Program-made: the position numbers and the translations under genes | Part shown: piece by piece, positions 25,659 through 35,132 of the stretch | Position numbering within the stretch: the stretch's first letter is position 1 | Layout of the letters: each line of letters begins with the position of its first letter | The notes under the pieces: model-generated | Told to the model about the DNA's origin: nothing | The model's database searches: none | What the model saw: the letters and a program-made list of their open reading frames with translations, nothing else | From: G965220075 sp965220075 | GTDB lineage: Bacteria; Chloroflexota; UBA11872 | Direction: 5' to 3' | Length of the DNA stretch: 64,000 nt | Assembly (NCBI GenBank): GCA_965220075.1 | Contig: OZ244806.1 | Location: 1,550,001-1,614,000, forward strand

Positions 25659-27776
25659 TTACTGCTTGATGTACCACTGCGGGCCGCGGTAGGGGCGGGT
25701 GAAGTTGATGCCGGCGCCGAACCAGAGCTCGATACCGTGGTCGGCCGGGAAGTTGCCGATGCGGTTGGTGACGATGGTGGGCTGTGGGGCCAGGCCGACG
25801 GTGCCGACAAGCGGGAGCTCGTCGGCCCAGATCTGCCACTGGCGGGTGCCGGTCTGGTCGTACTCGGGGGTACCGGGGACGGTGGACTTCCAATCCTGGC
25901 GGGCCTGGAAGTAGTCCTTCCAGATCTGCGGAGGTTCCTCGCCCTCGGAGCCGCCGGAGCTAAACCAGTAGGCCCACTTCTGACCCCACTGGTTGGACAT
26001 GCGGGAGCCCTGGTCGAAGCCGTAGATCCACTCGATGCCGCGGGTGAAGAAGTTGGAGTTCTCGCTGTGGACGGTGCCGATCATGGTTTCGCCGGCGACC
26101 TGGATGCGCTGCTCGCAGAGGTTGCGGTCGAGCTGCTGCCAGTTCATCTCGACGCCCACGTTGGCCCAGTCGCCCTTGACCAGCTCGGCGATCTCGGGCT
26201 TGGGTCCTTCGAGGTCGCAGATTATGACGAAGAGGCTGACGCGATCGCCGTTGGGGAAGGTGCGGAAACCGTCCGAGTCGGTGTCGGGCAGGATGGTGTC
26301 GAGCAGCTCGATGGCGCGGTCGGGATCGTGCTCGGTGTACTGGTCCTGCCACTCGAGCTTGAAGAAGCTCTCGCTGGGATGGACGGTGACCTGCGAGGGA
26401 ACGGCCTGGCCGAAGAAGAGGGTGTCGTTGATGCGCGTGCGATCGATGGCGACGGACATGGCCACGCGGAAGTCCTTCATGCGGAAGAGGTCCGCGTAGG
26501 CCTGCTCGTTGTAGGTCTGGTTAATCATGAAGGCCAGGATGGAGCTGCGCAGGGCTTTGGCCAGATGGACCTTGAACTGCCCGGCGTCGGCGTTCTCCTG
26601 ATAGACGGGCATGTCCTTGAGGTCGAGGCCGAACTGACCGTAGTCCAGCTCGCCTGAGGAGGCACGAAGGTTGTAGACCTCCTTGTCGGAGAGCCACTCG
26701 AAGTCAACACCCTCGACGTAGGGCAACTGGTTGCCGTCGGTGTCGACCCAGTGGTAGTAGGGGTTGCGGGTGTAGGAGGACTCCAGGTCGCTGCCGGCGG
26801 TCATCATCCAGGGCTCCAGCACGGGCAGCCCGACGGCGGTAGGCCGGGTGATGGCGGTGTAGCCCCAGGAGGCCTTCTGGTTGTAGAGCTGAACCCAGTT
26901 ATCGAGACCTTCATCCTCGGCCAGCTTGTTGGCGTCGGGGTTGAAGTCGATGTGGAACTGCTCCATGTAGTGCTTGGGCTGGTAGCCGTAAGGGTGGCGC
27001 GAGCCGCGGCCCCACTGGTCCATGAAGGTGTAGGCGGAGATGCCCTCGAACTCGACCTCGAAGACATTCTCGCTGACCTGGCGGTAGATGGGCTCGACCT
27101 TGCCCTTCTGGAGGCCGCCGTAGATGGCGCGGCCGGTGCCGCCTGGGCGCAGCTCCTTGTTGTTGGCCCAGTCGTTCCAGTAGAACATGATGTCGTCGGT
27201 GGTGAACGGGGCGCCGTCCGACCACTTGTGACCCTCGCGCAACTCGACGGTGAACTTGCTGCCGGTGGGCTTGACGTCGATGTCGATGTTCTTGGCCACG
27301 TCGTTGACGAAAGCGCTGCCGGTCATGTTGTAGCAGTGCAGGCTGGCCTGAATCATGTTGCCGATGTCGACCGAAATGAAGACGTCGGCAAGTCTGATGC
27401 GCCCGCCGTACTGACCGATCTCACCGAAGGGATCGATCACGCGCGGGTCCTTGGGCAGCCGCTCTTCAACCGGCGGCAGAGAGCCGGAGGCGACCATAGC
27501 GGCGTGCTCGGGCGCTTCCTTGAAGCCGGTCGTGACCGGCGCTTCGGTGGGAGCCGCGGTGGCAGCCTCTACGCCCTTGTCGGCGGCCGTTGCGGTCTTC
27601 TCGGCCATGGCCGTCGCGGCCGGTGCGGCCGTCTCGGCCATGGCCGTCTCGGCCGGGACAGCCTCTTCGGCGGCCTCGCCACAGGCGGCCAGAACACCGG
27701 CCAAAGCGGCGCCCGCACCGCCAACGGCCGTCAATTGCATCAGCCGTCGCCGGCTAACTGATTTCATTTTCTCCAT
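25659..27776 (-). CDS. Extracellular solute-binding lipoprotein, SBP family 5 (peptide/oligosaccharide type)
   Basis: The 705-residue protein has a twin-arginine-like, lipoprotein-type N-terminus: SRRRLMQL, a hydrophobic stretch, then LAAC. An Ala/Glu/Thr-rich linker of about 80 residues follows, then the SBP_bac_5 fold with LREGHKWSDGAPFTTDDIMFYW, the family signature. It would capture peptides, sugars or similar ligands for a Dpp-type importer. ATG 27776 begins MEKMKS. The gene is monocistronic, with its own promoter and terminator and no adjacent permease; candidates are the dppBCDF set at 44.7 kb or the orphan permease at 12.5 kb. Confidence 0.9.
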   Translation of the reverse strand: MEKMKSVSRRRLMQLTAVGGAGAALAGVLAACGEAAEEAVPAETAMAETAAPAATAMAEKTATAADKGVEAATAAPTEAPVTTGFKEAPEHAAMVASGSLPPVEERLPKDPRVIDPFGEIGQYGGRIRLADVFISVDIGNMIQASLHCYNMTGSAFVNDVAKNIDIDVKPTGSKFTVELREGHKWSDGAPFTTDDIMFYWNDWANNKELRPGGTGRAIYGGLQKGKVEPIYRQVSENVFEVEFEGISAYTFMDQWGRGSRHPYGYQPKHYMEQFHIDFNPDANKLAEDEGLDNWVQLYNQKASWGYTAITRPTAVGLPVLEPWMMTAGSDLESSYTRNPYYHWVDTDGNQLPYVEGVDFEWLSDKEVYNLRASSGELDYGQFGLDLKDMPVYQENADAGQFKVHLAKALRSSILAFMINQTYNEQAYADLFRMKDFRVAMSVAIDRTRINDTLFFGQAVPSQVTVHPSESFFKLEWQDQYTEHDPDRAIELLDTILPDTDSDGFRTFPNGDRVSLFVIICDLEGPKPEIAELVKGDWANVGVEMNWQQLDRNLCEQRIQVAGETMIGTVHSENSNFFTRGIEWIYGFDQGSRMSNQWGQKWAYWFSSGGSEGEEPPQIWKDYFQARQDWKSTVPGTPEYDQTGTRQWQIWADELPLVGTVGLAPQPTIVTNRIGNFPADHGIELWFGAGINFTRPYRGPQWYIKQ

Positions 27777-27850
27777 ACATGCCCCCCGGTCGGATGGTAC
27801 GCGTCCGGTCAGTAGTCCGAACGTTGGATAGTATCCGACATCTAGCCGGT

Positions 27851-27878
27851 AGCTTACCCATTTGGCCGCCCATGTCAA
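27851..27878 (-). promoter_or_regulatory. Candidate promoter of the binding-protein gene
   Basis: On the minus strand a perfect TTGACA (27878-27873) is followed after 16 bases by TAAGCT, a 3/6 match to TATAAT, about 75 bases upstream of the ATG. A highly expressed binding protein with its own terminator makes a local promoter likely. Confidence 0.4.
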
Positions 27879-28057
27879 CGACGGGACCGGCCTACGTGGC
27901 GAAAATTACTGAGCGGGCAGGCGAACTGTGAGGGTCGAAGCCTGCCATCGGTGCCCGCCAGGGGCACACAGGCCGCGCCGCGGCGGGTTTCGCGGGCCGG
28001 CGTCACGTGGCAGGCTTTGCATTGCGTGTGGTGTTTTTGCCGACTCGGAGTTCGACT

Positions 28058-28942
28058 GTGCGGGACCCGACGGAGATACAAGCGCTAATTCGCGGACCGG
28101 TCAACCCGCTTCCCACCAAGTTCACCAAGGCAGGCGAGGTCAACTTCGAGGGCATGCACGCAATTATCGACTGCTCGCTCGAGGCCGGTTGCGAGGTCGT
28201 CATGCTCACCTGGGGCGAGGCGCTCGTGTCGCTCTTGACCGACGACGAAGTCGTGCAAATCCATCGCTCCGTCATCGACCACGTGGGCGATCGCGCGCTG
28301 ACGATTGCCTGCGACGCCATGTGGGGTTTGAACAAGGCTCGCGAGTTCGCCGATCTGGTCCGCGAGCTTGGCTACGACCTCTACATGACGCGTCCGGCTG
28401 AATGGGCCAGGGGAACACCGCAATCTCTAGCGGAGTTCTATCGCGAGGTCGCCCGGCGCACTCGGATCATGCTGGTGGGCGACGTGCCCATACGAACGTG
28501 CGAGTTGATCGCAGACGAACCCAACATCCTGGCCTTTAAAGAGGATCTGGGCCTTGACTACGCGCACGAAGTCCTAATGCGCTGGGGCGATCGGTGGCCC
28601 ATGGTCGGCGGCGGGGGCATGAAACGCCACTATCTGCTTTGGCCGCACGGCTGCCGGGCATGGCTGGACACCTTCGTGCGCTGTCATCCGGAACCTGCAA
28701 TGCAGTACTGGGCGGCGTTGCAGCGCGGCGACACCCGTGCGGCTTGGGAGGTCGTTATGCGAATCGAGTACCCGATCGGCCAGGCGGCTTCCCGCGCGCG
28801 GGTCGGTGGCAATGGCTTCTTCCAGGCAATGATAGAAATCTACGGTGTGGCGCCGCGCTGGCGCCGCTCACCGGCGGCGAACGCAACCGAGGCCGAGATG
28901 GACGAGATGCGCGGGCTTCTACGCCGCCTGGACCTTCTATAG
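28058..28942 (+). CDS. DapA-like family protein, paralog A
   Basis: The 294-residue TIM-barrel protein of the DHDPS/NAL superfamily has its Schiff-base lysine at K161 (LAFKEDLG). The GTTGE motif is replaced by LTWGEA and the catalytic-Tyr segment by TRPAEWARGTP. It shares CDAMWGL, GDVPIRTCEL, RWGDRWPM and VAPRWRRSPAANAT with the three tandem paralogs at 34.2-36.9 kb, showing recent duplication. GTG 28058 is chosen because GGAG lies seven bases upstream and the N-terminus then matches the paralogs. The chemistry is probably aldolase or dehydratase-like on a keto-acid, but not canonical. Confidence 0.85.
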   Translation: MRDPTEIQALIRGPVNPLPTKFTKAGEVNFEGMHAIIDCSLEAGCEVVMLTWGEALVSLLTDDEVVQIHRSVIDHVGDRALTIACDAMWGLNKAREFADLVRELGYDLYMTRPAEWARGTPQSLAEFYREVARRTRIMLVGDVPIRTCELIADEPNILAFKEDLGLDYAHEVLMRWGDRWPMVGGGGMKRHYLLWPHGCRAWLDTFVRCHPEPAMQYWAALQRGDTRAAWEVVMRIEYPIGQAASRARVGGNGFFQAMIEIYGVAPRWRRSPAANATEAEMDEMRGLLRRLDLL

Positions 28943-29112
28943 AGGCGGCGCCCCGCGCGTGAGAGCAATTGAAAGTTCGACCAGAGCCGGTCCCGAAGAG
29001 CGAAAGTGTTCTCGCGGCGCGCGAAAACGATTAGCGTTGCGGTGACCGCCAAGCGTTTGCCGGCAACCAGTCGAGGCTCCCAGCGGGCGCCCACGGGCAG
29101 GCGGGTCAGCCC

Positions 29113-30102
29113 TTAGGACGCCTCGTCAACGTTCCAATCGAGAATGACGCCCAAGGCTTCATGCAGCCGGCTGTAGAGCAAGTCGAATGCATCGGCCGCC
29201 CGCGTGTAGGGGAAGTGGTGGGTAGTCATCTCGTCGGTACGGATGGCGCCCTGTGCCAGCAGAGTCATGGCTCGCTCGGCGGCGGGTACGTCGATACTTC
29301 GCCCAAAATAGCCGCCGAGCAGCCGCCGACCCTGGATCTTGCCCGAATAGAGCGGTAGCGGGGCGTCTTCATACAGTCCGATAGCGTGCAGCAGTCCACC
29401 GTGCGCGACCATATCCTGCGCCTGCTCGAAGGCCTTGGGACCGGCCGGACCGCCCACGGCATAGATCACAATGTCGGCGCCGACCCCATGCGTCAGGCGG
29501 TGCACCGCCGCGACCGGGTCCTCTTTGGAGGCGTTGATCACGGCGTCGGCGCCCAACCGCTCAGCCAGGTCGCAGCGCGACTCGAGCCCGTCAACCGCCA
29601 CGATTCGTCCCAGTCCGTTGACCTTGGCGACTTGCAGCAGCAGATTCCCAACCAGCCCCTGGCCCAGGATCGCCACGGTGTCGTCGCGCCCGATGGAAGC
29701 GATGTCGATCCAGGTGACGGCGCCCGCGACCAGCAGCCAGTAGGTCGCCTGGTCGAACGATACGCCGGGGTGCAGCCGGAAGACGCGGGGCGCGTCCGAC
29801 GGACGGTGCAGGTCGGCTGCGCGCACTACGTACTGGGCATGCGGCGCCGACGCCGCCACGCGATCGCCGACCTTCAGATGCAAAACTTCAGAGCCGGTCG
29901 CGTCGATCACGCCGGCCAGCGAATAGCCCATTATGTCCGGATTGATCGCCTCTTCGCGCGTGTATCGCCGTCCGATCTCGGAGCCGCGGCTAATCAGTGT
30001 GCGCACGGCTCTTATGCGCACCTCGTTCGGGCCCGGCTCAGGAATGGGCGCGTCCTCGATGGCGATGTTCAGCCGGCCGGCCGGCTTGGCTACTCGTTTC
30101 AT
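29113..30102 (-). CDS. MDR-family alcohol/polyol dehydrogenase
   Basis: The protein has about 329 residues. A GroES-like N domain (IPEPGPNEVRIRAVRTLISRGSEI) is followed by a Rossmann domain with VAILGQGLVGNLLLQVAK and the dinucleotide acidic residue in IVAVDGLE. The cysteine/histidine zinc ligands of classical sorbitol or alcohol dehydrogenases are not evident, as in bacteriochlorophyllide-/chlorin-type or quinone-reductase-like MDRs. It probably oxidises a sugar derivative. ATG 30102 has AAGGA upstream; ATG 30138, six bases after the Gfo/Idh stop, is the alternative. It is co-transcribed with that gene. Confidence 0.8.
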   Translation of the reverse strand: MKRVAKPAGRLNIAIEDAPIPEPGPNEVRIRAVRTLISRGSEIGRRYTREEAINPDIMGYSLAGVIDATGSEVLHLKVGDRVAASAPHAQYVVRAADLHRPSDAPRVFRLHPGVSFDQATYWLLVAGAVTWIDIASIGRDDTVAILGQGLVGNLLLQVAKVNGLGRIVAVDGLESRCDLAERLGADAVINASKEDPVAAVHRLTHGVGADIVIYAVGGPAGPKAFEQAQDMVAHGGLLHAIGLYEDAPLPLYSGKIQGRRLLGGYFGRSIDVPAAERAMTLLAQGAIRTDEMTTHHFPYTRAADAFDLLYSRLHEALGVILDWNVDEAS

Positions 30103-30144
30103 CAGACGGTCCTTATTGGAAGGATCAGGTGCCGACATGACCCG

Positions 30145-31206
30145 CTACTCGTTGCCCCAGGGAAACGACTCGACCCTCAGCGAGCGGTTCTCGATAGGGA
30201 AAGTCACCCGCGCCCCGCCGAGTTGGTGCGACGCGTGAAACGCGAACCCTAGCTCCGTGACGATGCCGGCGCGCTGCATATCGCACTGCGTCGTGCCGCC
30301 GGTTTGGATCGCCTCGACGAGGTCGCGGACTATGGCGGGACCGGCCGGCCATCCAACGGGCTCGCGTGGGAAGTCGATTTGTCTGGCTGCGAAACCGGCG
30401 CCGTCGTACATCGTCATACCCTCCCGCACGTCCCAAAGAAACGCGTCGTTGGAGTCGTTCAAGATCAGCAGCCGCCCCTTGCTGCCGAGCACTTCATACC
30501 CGTGAGCCGGTCCGCCGTCCCGCATCACGTAGCCGATGCCGTTGTCCCCAAAGCCGAACACGCCGCGTCCCGGTGGATCGAGGTGAACGCGTGAGTCAGC
30601 CGGAACGCCGCCGAGGTCTTCCAAGTGACCGCTGGCCCAGGTTGGTTGGGGGTCGCCGACCAGGCCGAGCATGACGTCGTACCAGTGGCAACCGTGATTG
30701 ATCCATTGACCCAGACCGTAGCCGATTACCGAGTGCACGTCGCCGATCAGGCCGTCCGCGATGAGGCGGCGGAAGTGTCCGTAGCTTGCCCACCAGCGCC
30801 GATCGAGGCCGAATACGACCTTCATCCCGGCGCCATTGCAGGCGTCCGCCATGCGATCAACCTCCACCATGGAGGTGGCCAGTGGCTTTTCGAAGAAAAT
30901 CCCTCGCACGCCCGCCGCGGCCGCTAGCTCGCATTGGTCCGCGTGAAGGGTCTGGCGCGTGGCTATGCACACGATGTCGGGCTGGATTTCCGCCAGCATC
31001 CGTGCGTAATCGTCATAGGCCGGCATCTCGCCCCAGCAGTCGAGGAACGCCTTGCGCGTGTCGGCGCCATGGTCGAACACCGCCACGATCTCGGTTTCCG
31101 GCACGGCGTGGAAAGCGGCCGCCCAGTTGTGGCTCATCGGCGTGCGCTCCAGCATGCGATGGCAGCCTGCAATGGCAACGCGCAGCGGCGCCGTCGCGGC
31201 ACTCAT
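30145..31206 (-). CDS. Gfo/Idh/MocA-family oxidoreductase
   Basis: The 353-residue protein has a Rossmann N domain (RVAIAGCHRMLERTPM, with an atypical glycine pattern) and the family's FFEKPLA motif, where Lys is catalytic, near residue 108. A C-terminal alpha/beta domain with NHGCHWYDVMLGL supplies the active-site Asp and His. Such enzymes oxidise sugars or inositols with NAD(P). ATG 31206 follows GGAGGGA with six-base spacing. The MDR dehydrogenase downstream suggests sequential oxidation of one substrate. Confidence 0.85.
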   Translation of the reverse strand: MSAATAPLRVAIAGCHRMLERTPMSHNWAAAFHAVPETEIVAVFDHGADTRKAFLDCWGEMPAYDDYARMLAEIQPDIVCIATRQTLHADQCELAAAAGVRGIFFEKPLATSMVEVDRMADACNGAGMKVVFGLDRRWWASYGHFRRLIADGLIGDVHSVIGYGLGQWINHGCHWYDVMLGLVGDPQPTWASGHLEDLGGVPADSRVHLDPPGRGVFGFGDNGIGYVMRDGGPAHGYEVLGSKGRLLILNDSNDAFLWDVREGMTMYDGAGFAARQIDFPREPVGWPAGPAIVRDLVEAIQTGGTTQCDMQRAGIVTELGFAFHASHQLGGARVTFPIENRSLRVESFPWGNE

Positions 31207-31397
31207 CCGGCATCCCTCCAATTGCGCGGGAGCGTGGTCGTCCGCAAGGCGGGAATCGGCATGTCTCGGGTAACCCCAGCGCGCCCAAATCGTCCGTGGG
31301 CGCTCGGAGCCTATCACGGCCCCCGGAGCGCCAGTGTGGTCTGAAAGGCCGCAGTCCCGCGTGGTTGCTCGGCGGTGCGATTGGGAGCTACTTGAGC

Positions 31398-32069
31398 CTA
31401 AAAAACGCCCGCCGCGCCGCGCGCCGCAGTACCGAGGTCAAAGACCGAGTGATAGCGTTCGGCAGCTTCCGCCAGTTTTGCGCGCGCGACCTCCAGGTTG
31501 CCCGGCGCGAACCCCGCCAGTGCTACCGCACGCAAGGCGTTGGCGATCGCGATAGTCTCGCGGCGCAGGCGCGCCTCATGCCGCTCAGCACGGCTTGGCG
31601 TTACGAGCGCGTCGAGCTCCCGCGCGACGCTGCGGGCGACTTCCGGCATCACTGCTAGCGCTATTGCCTGCCGGAGCGCACTCGCGCGGCCGCGCTCCCC
31701 AGCCGCGATCAAATCACTCGCCCGCCATAAAGCGCCGTCGTAGCGGCGCCGAATACGCTGCAGGTCAAACGCGTAGCTGAAGAACTCCGGGCTGGTGGCG
31801 TTCAGATCTACTTCCGCGCGTTCTTCCACAGCGAGGGCTATGGACGTTGGAACGGATGGGGCGGAGGCGGCCGGCGGCTGCGACCGTCCACGCGCCTCCG
31901 CCGCGGTCGGCGCGGCGCCGGGCGCTGCCGTCGTGTCCAACCCGACCCCCGGCGCCTGGGGTTCGCCAGGCGCCGGGGGCGCCGAGCGAGGCTGCGCGGC
32001 GATGGCGGCCAAAGAGATCACTGTCGCCAGCGCGATCAGGAACCCGGCCAGCGCCGCGAAGCGTGCCAA
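31398..32069 (-). CDS. Hypothetical exported protein
   Basis: The 223-residue protein has an N-terminal hydrophobic helix (FLIALATVISLAAIAA) followed by a Pro/Ala-rich low-complexity linker (residues about 27-75). The helical C-terminal region is rich in Ala, Arg and Glu. It looks like a membrane-anchored or secreted helical-bundle protein. No family recognised. TTG 32069 is the earliest start because a TGA directly precedes it in frame. The Pro/Ala linker and helical pattern make a real gene more likely than a shadow, but there is no homology support. Confidence 0.5.
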   Translation of the reverse strand: MARFAALAGFLIALATVISLAAIAAQPRSAPPAPGEPQAPGVGLDTTAAPGAAPTAAEARGRSQPPAASAPSVPTSIALAVEERAEVDLNATSPEFFSYAFDLQRIRRRYDGALWRASDLIAAGERGRASALRQAIALAVMPEVARSVARELDALVTPSRAERHEARLRRETIAIANALRAVALAGFAPGNLEVARAKLAEAAERYHSVFDLGTAARGAAGVF

Positions 32070-32343
32070 TCAGCTAACCGCAATGCGCATGGGTCGAAAC
32101 AGACATCGAATCGGATCCGGTGCGCTGCGGTCGAAGGAAGAGGACTCTCGCCGCGCGCGCCCGGCCCGCTGGCATTGTCCCTTGACGCCACCAAAGCAAA
32201 TCAGGCCTCACCCGGGTGAGCGCGCGGCCGCGCTTTGACCGCAGCCCGCGCCCATTTTGGTTAGGGGGTCTCTCCGCCGGCACAGCGGTCTGTATCGTCG
32301 GCCGCCTCGAAGTGATATGACACGCCGACGCCTTGCCAGCCCC

Positions 32344-33153
32344 CTACTCGAGGTCGTCGGGCAACCGAGTAGTTTGGTCGACGATCGCGAGCTGCAATTG
32401 AGCCTTCGTGAGGCCGCGCGCCCCCTGGAGATTGGCCTGGGTCAGATTCGTATTAGTGAGATCGGCGTCGTCGAGGTATGCGTTGACGAGATTCGCGCCG
32501 TCCAGCCGCGTGGAGGCCAGATTGGCGCCTTGCAGGTACGCCCCCAGCAGGTGGGCGCCGCGCAGATCGCAGTTCGACAGGTTAAGGCGCTCGTCGGGCC
32601 CGCCGGAGCGTCTGCGCTGCCGGCTGATGATGGCCGTAAGCGCGGCTTCCACGTCCTCACGCGGCTCCGTCGCTCCCGTGTCCAGATCGGGCGCGAGCGG
32701 CGTCGAGCGGCGCACATACTCAGCCAGCAATTCCACCACTTGTATCTGGTCTTGCGGGGACTCTCGCGCCACCTTGTCCAGCACGTCGACACCGCGCAGC
32801 CGTTCCTCGACGATGGGCGAACCGCCGTCCGCCATCGAGTTGAGCTGCGCCACGCCGCTGCGGATGCGGCGGTCGACGGACGGCCGTTCGGCGGCCTTGA
32901 TGGAGTCGTAGAGCGAGCGCTGCCGTCTCCATATGTAGAACATTCCGGCCCCGGCTATCAGGATGAACAAGATGAACATGCTGGGGTTCTGCCCGGCGCT
33001 CGCCACCACACCCACCGGAGTGGCCGTAGGCGTGACCGCCTGAGTGGCCTGGCTGCTCACCGCCAGGTTCCTGCTCACCACGAACGCCAGGAACCCGAGC
33101 GCCAGGATCACTACGATCGCCCCGCCAACGAATATCCAGTACGGCGCTTTCAT
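32344..33153 (-). CDS. Membrane-anchored pentapeptide-repeat protein
   Basis: The 269-residue protein has two hydrophobic segments (residues about 5-27 and 60-77) with a Thr/Val/Ala-rich loop between them. A charged cytoplasmic-type helical region (85-185) follows, then about 10 pentapeptide repeats of A(D/N)LxX type, starting LNLSNCDLRGAHLLGAYLQG. Pentapeptide solenoids mediate protein contacts, for example DNA mimicry in Qnr/MfpA, but no partner is suggested here. A second, much longer anchored pentapeptide protein lies at 42.2-43.4 kb. Confidence 0.85.
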   Translation of the reverse strand: MKAPYWIFVGGAIVVILALGFLAFVVSRNLAVSSQATQAVTPTATPVGVVASAGQNPSMFILFILIAGAGMFYIWRRQRSLYDSIKAAERPSVDRRIRSGVAQLNSMADGGSPIVEERLRGVDVLDKVARESPQDQIQVVELLAEYVRRSTPLAPDLDTGATEPREDVEAALTAIISRQRRRSGGPDERLNLSNCDLRGAHLLGAYLQGANLASTRLDGANLVNAYLDDADLTNTNLTQANLQGARGLTKAQLQLAIVDQTTRLPDDLE

Positions 33154-33245
33154 GCGAACGCGGTCCCCACAACTCTTTCCGGCCCAGCGTACACGGCGGG
33201 CAGGCTAGGGCAAGGCGGGCTGCACGATCGCACGCGGCGTCCCGC

Positions 33246-34073
33246 CTACCAGGAGCGCGGCTGAATCGACCGGTTCCGCGCCCAGTCCGGGTAGTAATTC
33301 TCCATCCGGGCATTCGGCGTGGGGCTGCCCAGCGGCTGCGGCGGGATCATAAGGGGATGCTCCCAGCAAATCATCTCGCTCCACAAGTGCGGCATGCCGA
33401 CGGACTTCGCAAGGCGGCTGGAAGGCACGTTCCAGGGCGAAGTCGTCCACCACACCAGCTTGCCTTGATCCAGAATGTGCCGCGCGGCCGCCGACGCGAC
33501 CGCCCGGCCCAGGCCGCGGCCCTTGTGATCGGGCGCCGAGTCGATGCCGATCTCCACCAGGTCGTCGGACTCCCTGCGGATCGTGGCCAGCGAAACCAGC
33601 TTGCCGTCCTCAAACGCCCCAAAGCCCTCGGGCGCCTCGTCCTGAAAGCAGTGCCAGAAGATCTTGGGGTCGGCGGCCGCCTGTACCTCTTCCGGGTCGA
33701 GGTGACTTACGCGCGGGTCGGTTGTCAGGTTCATCGACGCTTCGTCGCCCGCGTAGCACAAGTATGGCCCCCAGGCGCTAAACCCGTCCGTCATGGTCAC
33801 GCGGGATATCTCATACACGCCATAGATAGAGAACAGCTCCTCGACGGACATGGCCTGGATGGCGCGGCTCAGATCCGGTTGCCAGGCGGGCCGCGCCGTC
33901 ATCAGCGCGGACTCGTCCATCTTCACGGCCAGCAGCGGCGGCGGCGCGTTTTCGCACGCCGCCAGCTCGAGCACCCGCACCGGCGCGCCCGTCAATTCGC
34001 GCAGCGGCGTTCCCAGCCGTCCCTCCAACCATGAACGCAAACGCTCGCGCAACCGCTGGGTGTCTTGCCGCAT
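33246..34073 (-). CDS. GNAT-family acetyltransferase
   Basis: The 275-residue protein has a C-terminal GNAT domain with the acetyl-CoA pyrophosphate motif IGIDSAPDHKGRGLGRAVA near residue 190 and the NVPSSRLAKSVGM strand-helix typical of motif B. The N-terminal 120 residues are family-unassigned. ATG 34073 is chosen because GGAGG is five bases upstream; the much longer upstream frame overlaps the divergent DapA-like gene and is a shadow. Substrate unknown. Confidence 0.75.
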   Translation of the reverse strand: MRQDTQRLRERLRSWLEGRLGTPLRELTGAPVRVLELAACENAPPPLLAVKMDESALMTARPAWQPDLSRAIQAMSVEELFSIYGVYEISRVTMTDGFSAWGPYLCYAGDEASMNLTTDPRVSHLDPEEVQAAADPKIFWHCFQDEAPEGFGAFEDGKLVSLATIRRESDDLVEIGIDSAPDHKGRGLGRAVASAAARHILDQGKLVWWTTSPWNVPSSRLAKSVGMPHLWSEMICWEHPLMIPPQPLGSPTPNARMENYYPDWARNRSIQPRSW

Positions 34074-34229
34074 TGTTCCTCCCCGGCCGCGCGAGCGCGT
34101 GACGGGCGTCGGCGCGGCGTGCCAAGCATAGGACGAGAGGGCGCGAACGCCACAGGCCGCGCGGGACCGTGCGAGGCCTTTCGGGTAAGGTTGCGCGGCA
34201 GCCCGACTAGCGGCGGCGGAGCGTGGCTT

Positions 34230-35132
34230 GTGAAGTCCGCGGATGAGATCCGGGCCCGATTGTGCGGGCCTTGCAGTTCGATCCCGACCATCTTCACGCG
34301 CGCCGGCGAGATGGATCTGAACGGCGTTAGAGCCGTGATCGACGCCACCATCGCGAACGACGGCGACATCATCATGCTCACCTGGGGCGACAGTCTCATC
34401 TCGCTGCTCACCGATCAGGAGGTGGCGGAGCTGCACCGCGCAGTACGCGAGCAGGCGGGCGACCGCGCCGTGACGATCGCCTGCGACAACATGTGGGGGC
34501 TGAACAAGTGCGTCGAGTTTGCGCGCTTCGTGCGTGACTTGGGGTTCGATCTCTACATGATCCGACCGGCCGAGTGGGCGCGCGGCACCCCCGAAGCACT
34601 GGCGGATTTCTACCGCGCGGTTGCGCGCGAGACGCGCATCATGTTCGTAGGCGACGTGCCCATTCGAACCTGCGAGCTGCTCGAGGATCAGCCGGACATC
34701 CTGGCCTTCAAGGAGGATCTGACCCTTGAATACGCGCACGAGGTCCTGGTCCGCTGGGGCGACCGCTGGCCCATGATCGGCGGCGGAGGAATGAAGCGTC
34801 ACCATGTGCTTTGGCCGCAAGGGAATTGCGATTCCTGGTTGGACGCCTGGGTGCGCTGCTACCCGGCGCCGTCCCGCTCCTACTGGGAAGCGCTTCAGCA
34901 GGGCGATGCACGCGCGGCTTGGGAGATCGCGTTGCGCTTCGACACGCCCCTGCGCGACTTCGCCCGTAGCGCCAGCTACGGCGCCGACGGGGTGTCCAAG
35001 CACGCATTGCTCGAGGTCTACGGCGTCGCGCCTCGTTGGCGGCGCTCGCCCGCGGCCAACCCCACCGACGCTGAGATGGAGCAGCTGCGCGACTTCCTGC
35101 GCGGGCAGGGGTTGTTACCGGTGACGGCATGA
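34230..35132 (+). CDS. DapA-like family protein, paralog B (first of three tandem)
   Basis: The 300-residue DHDPS/NAL-superfamily TIM barrel has its Schiff-base lysine at K161 (LAFKEDLT). LTWGDS replaces the GTTGE motif, and IRPAEWARGTP stands where DapA has its PYY tyrosine. GTG 34230 gives the N-terminus MKSADEIRARL, in register with the other paralogs. Its TGA overlaps the ATG of the next paralog (ATGA, 35129-35132), so the two are translationally coupled. A multimer mixing paralogs is possible because the superfamily is tetrameric. Confidence 0.87.
   Translation: MKSADEIRARLCGPCSSIPTIFTRAGEMDLNGVRAVIDATIANDGDIIMLTWGDSLISLLTDQEVAELHRAVREQAGDRAVTIACDNMWGLNKCVEFARFVRDLGFDLYMIRPAEWARGTPEALADFYRAVARETRIMFVGDVPIRTCELLEDQPDILAFKEDLTLEYAHEVLVRWGDRWPMIGGGGMKRHHVLWPQGNCDSWLDAWVRCYPAPSRSYWEALQQGDARAAWEIALRFDTPLRDFARSASYGADGVSKHALLEVYGVAPRWRRSPAANPTDAEMEQLRDFLRGQGLLPVTA

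Noticed and set aside
32074..32283. Small ORF between the hypothetical exported protein and the pentapeptide gene
   Set aside because: No RBS, Arg/Pro-rich shadow composition; treated as intergenic.
33246..35003. A 585-codon minus-strand frame spanning the GNAT gene and the DapA-like paralog B
   Set aside because: Only the last 275 codons (from ATG 34073) look like a protein; the rest is the antisense of the plus-strand DapA-like gene and has shadow composition.
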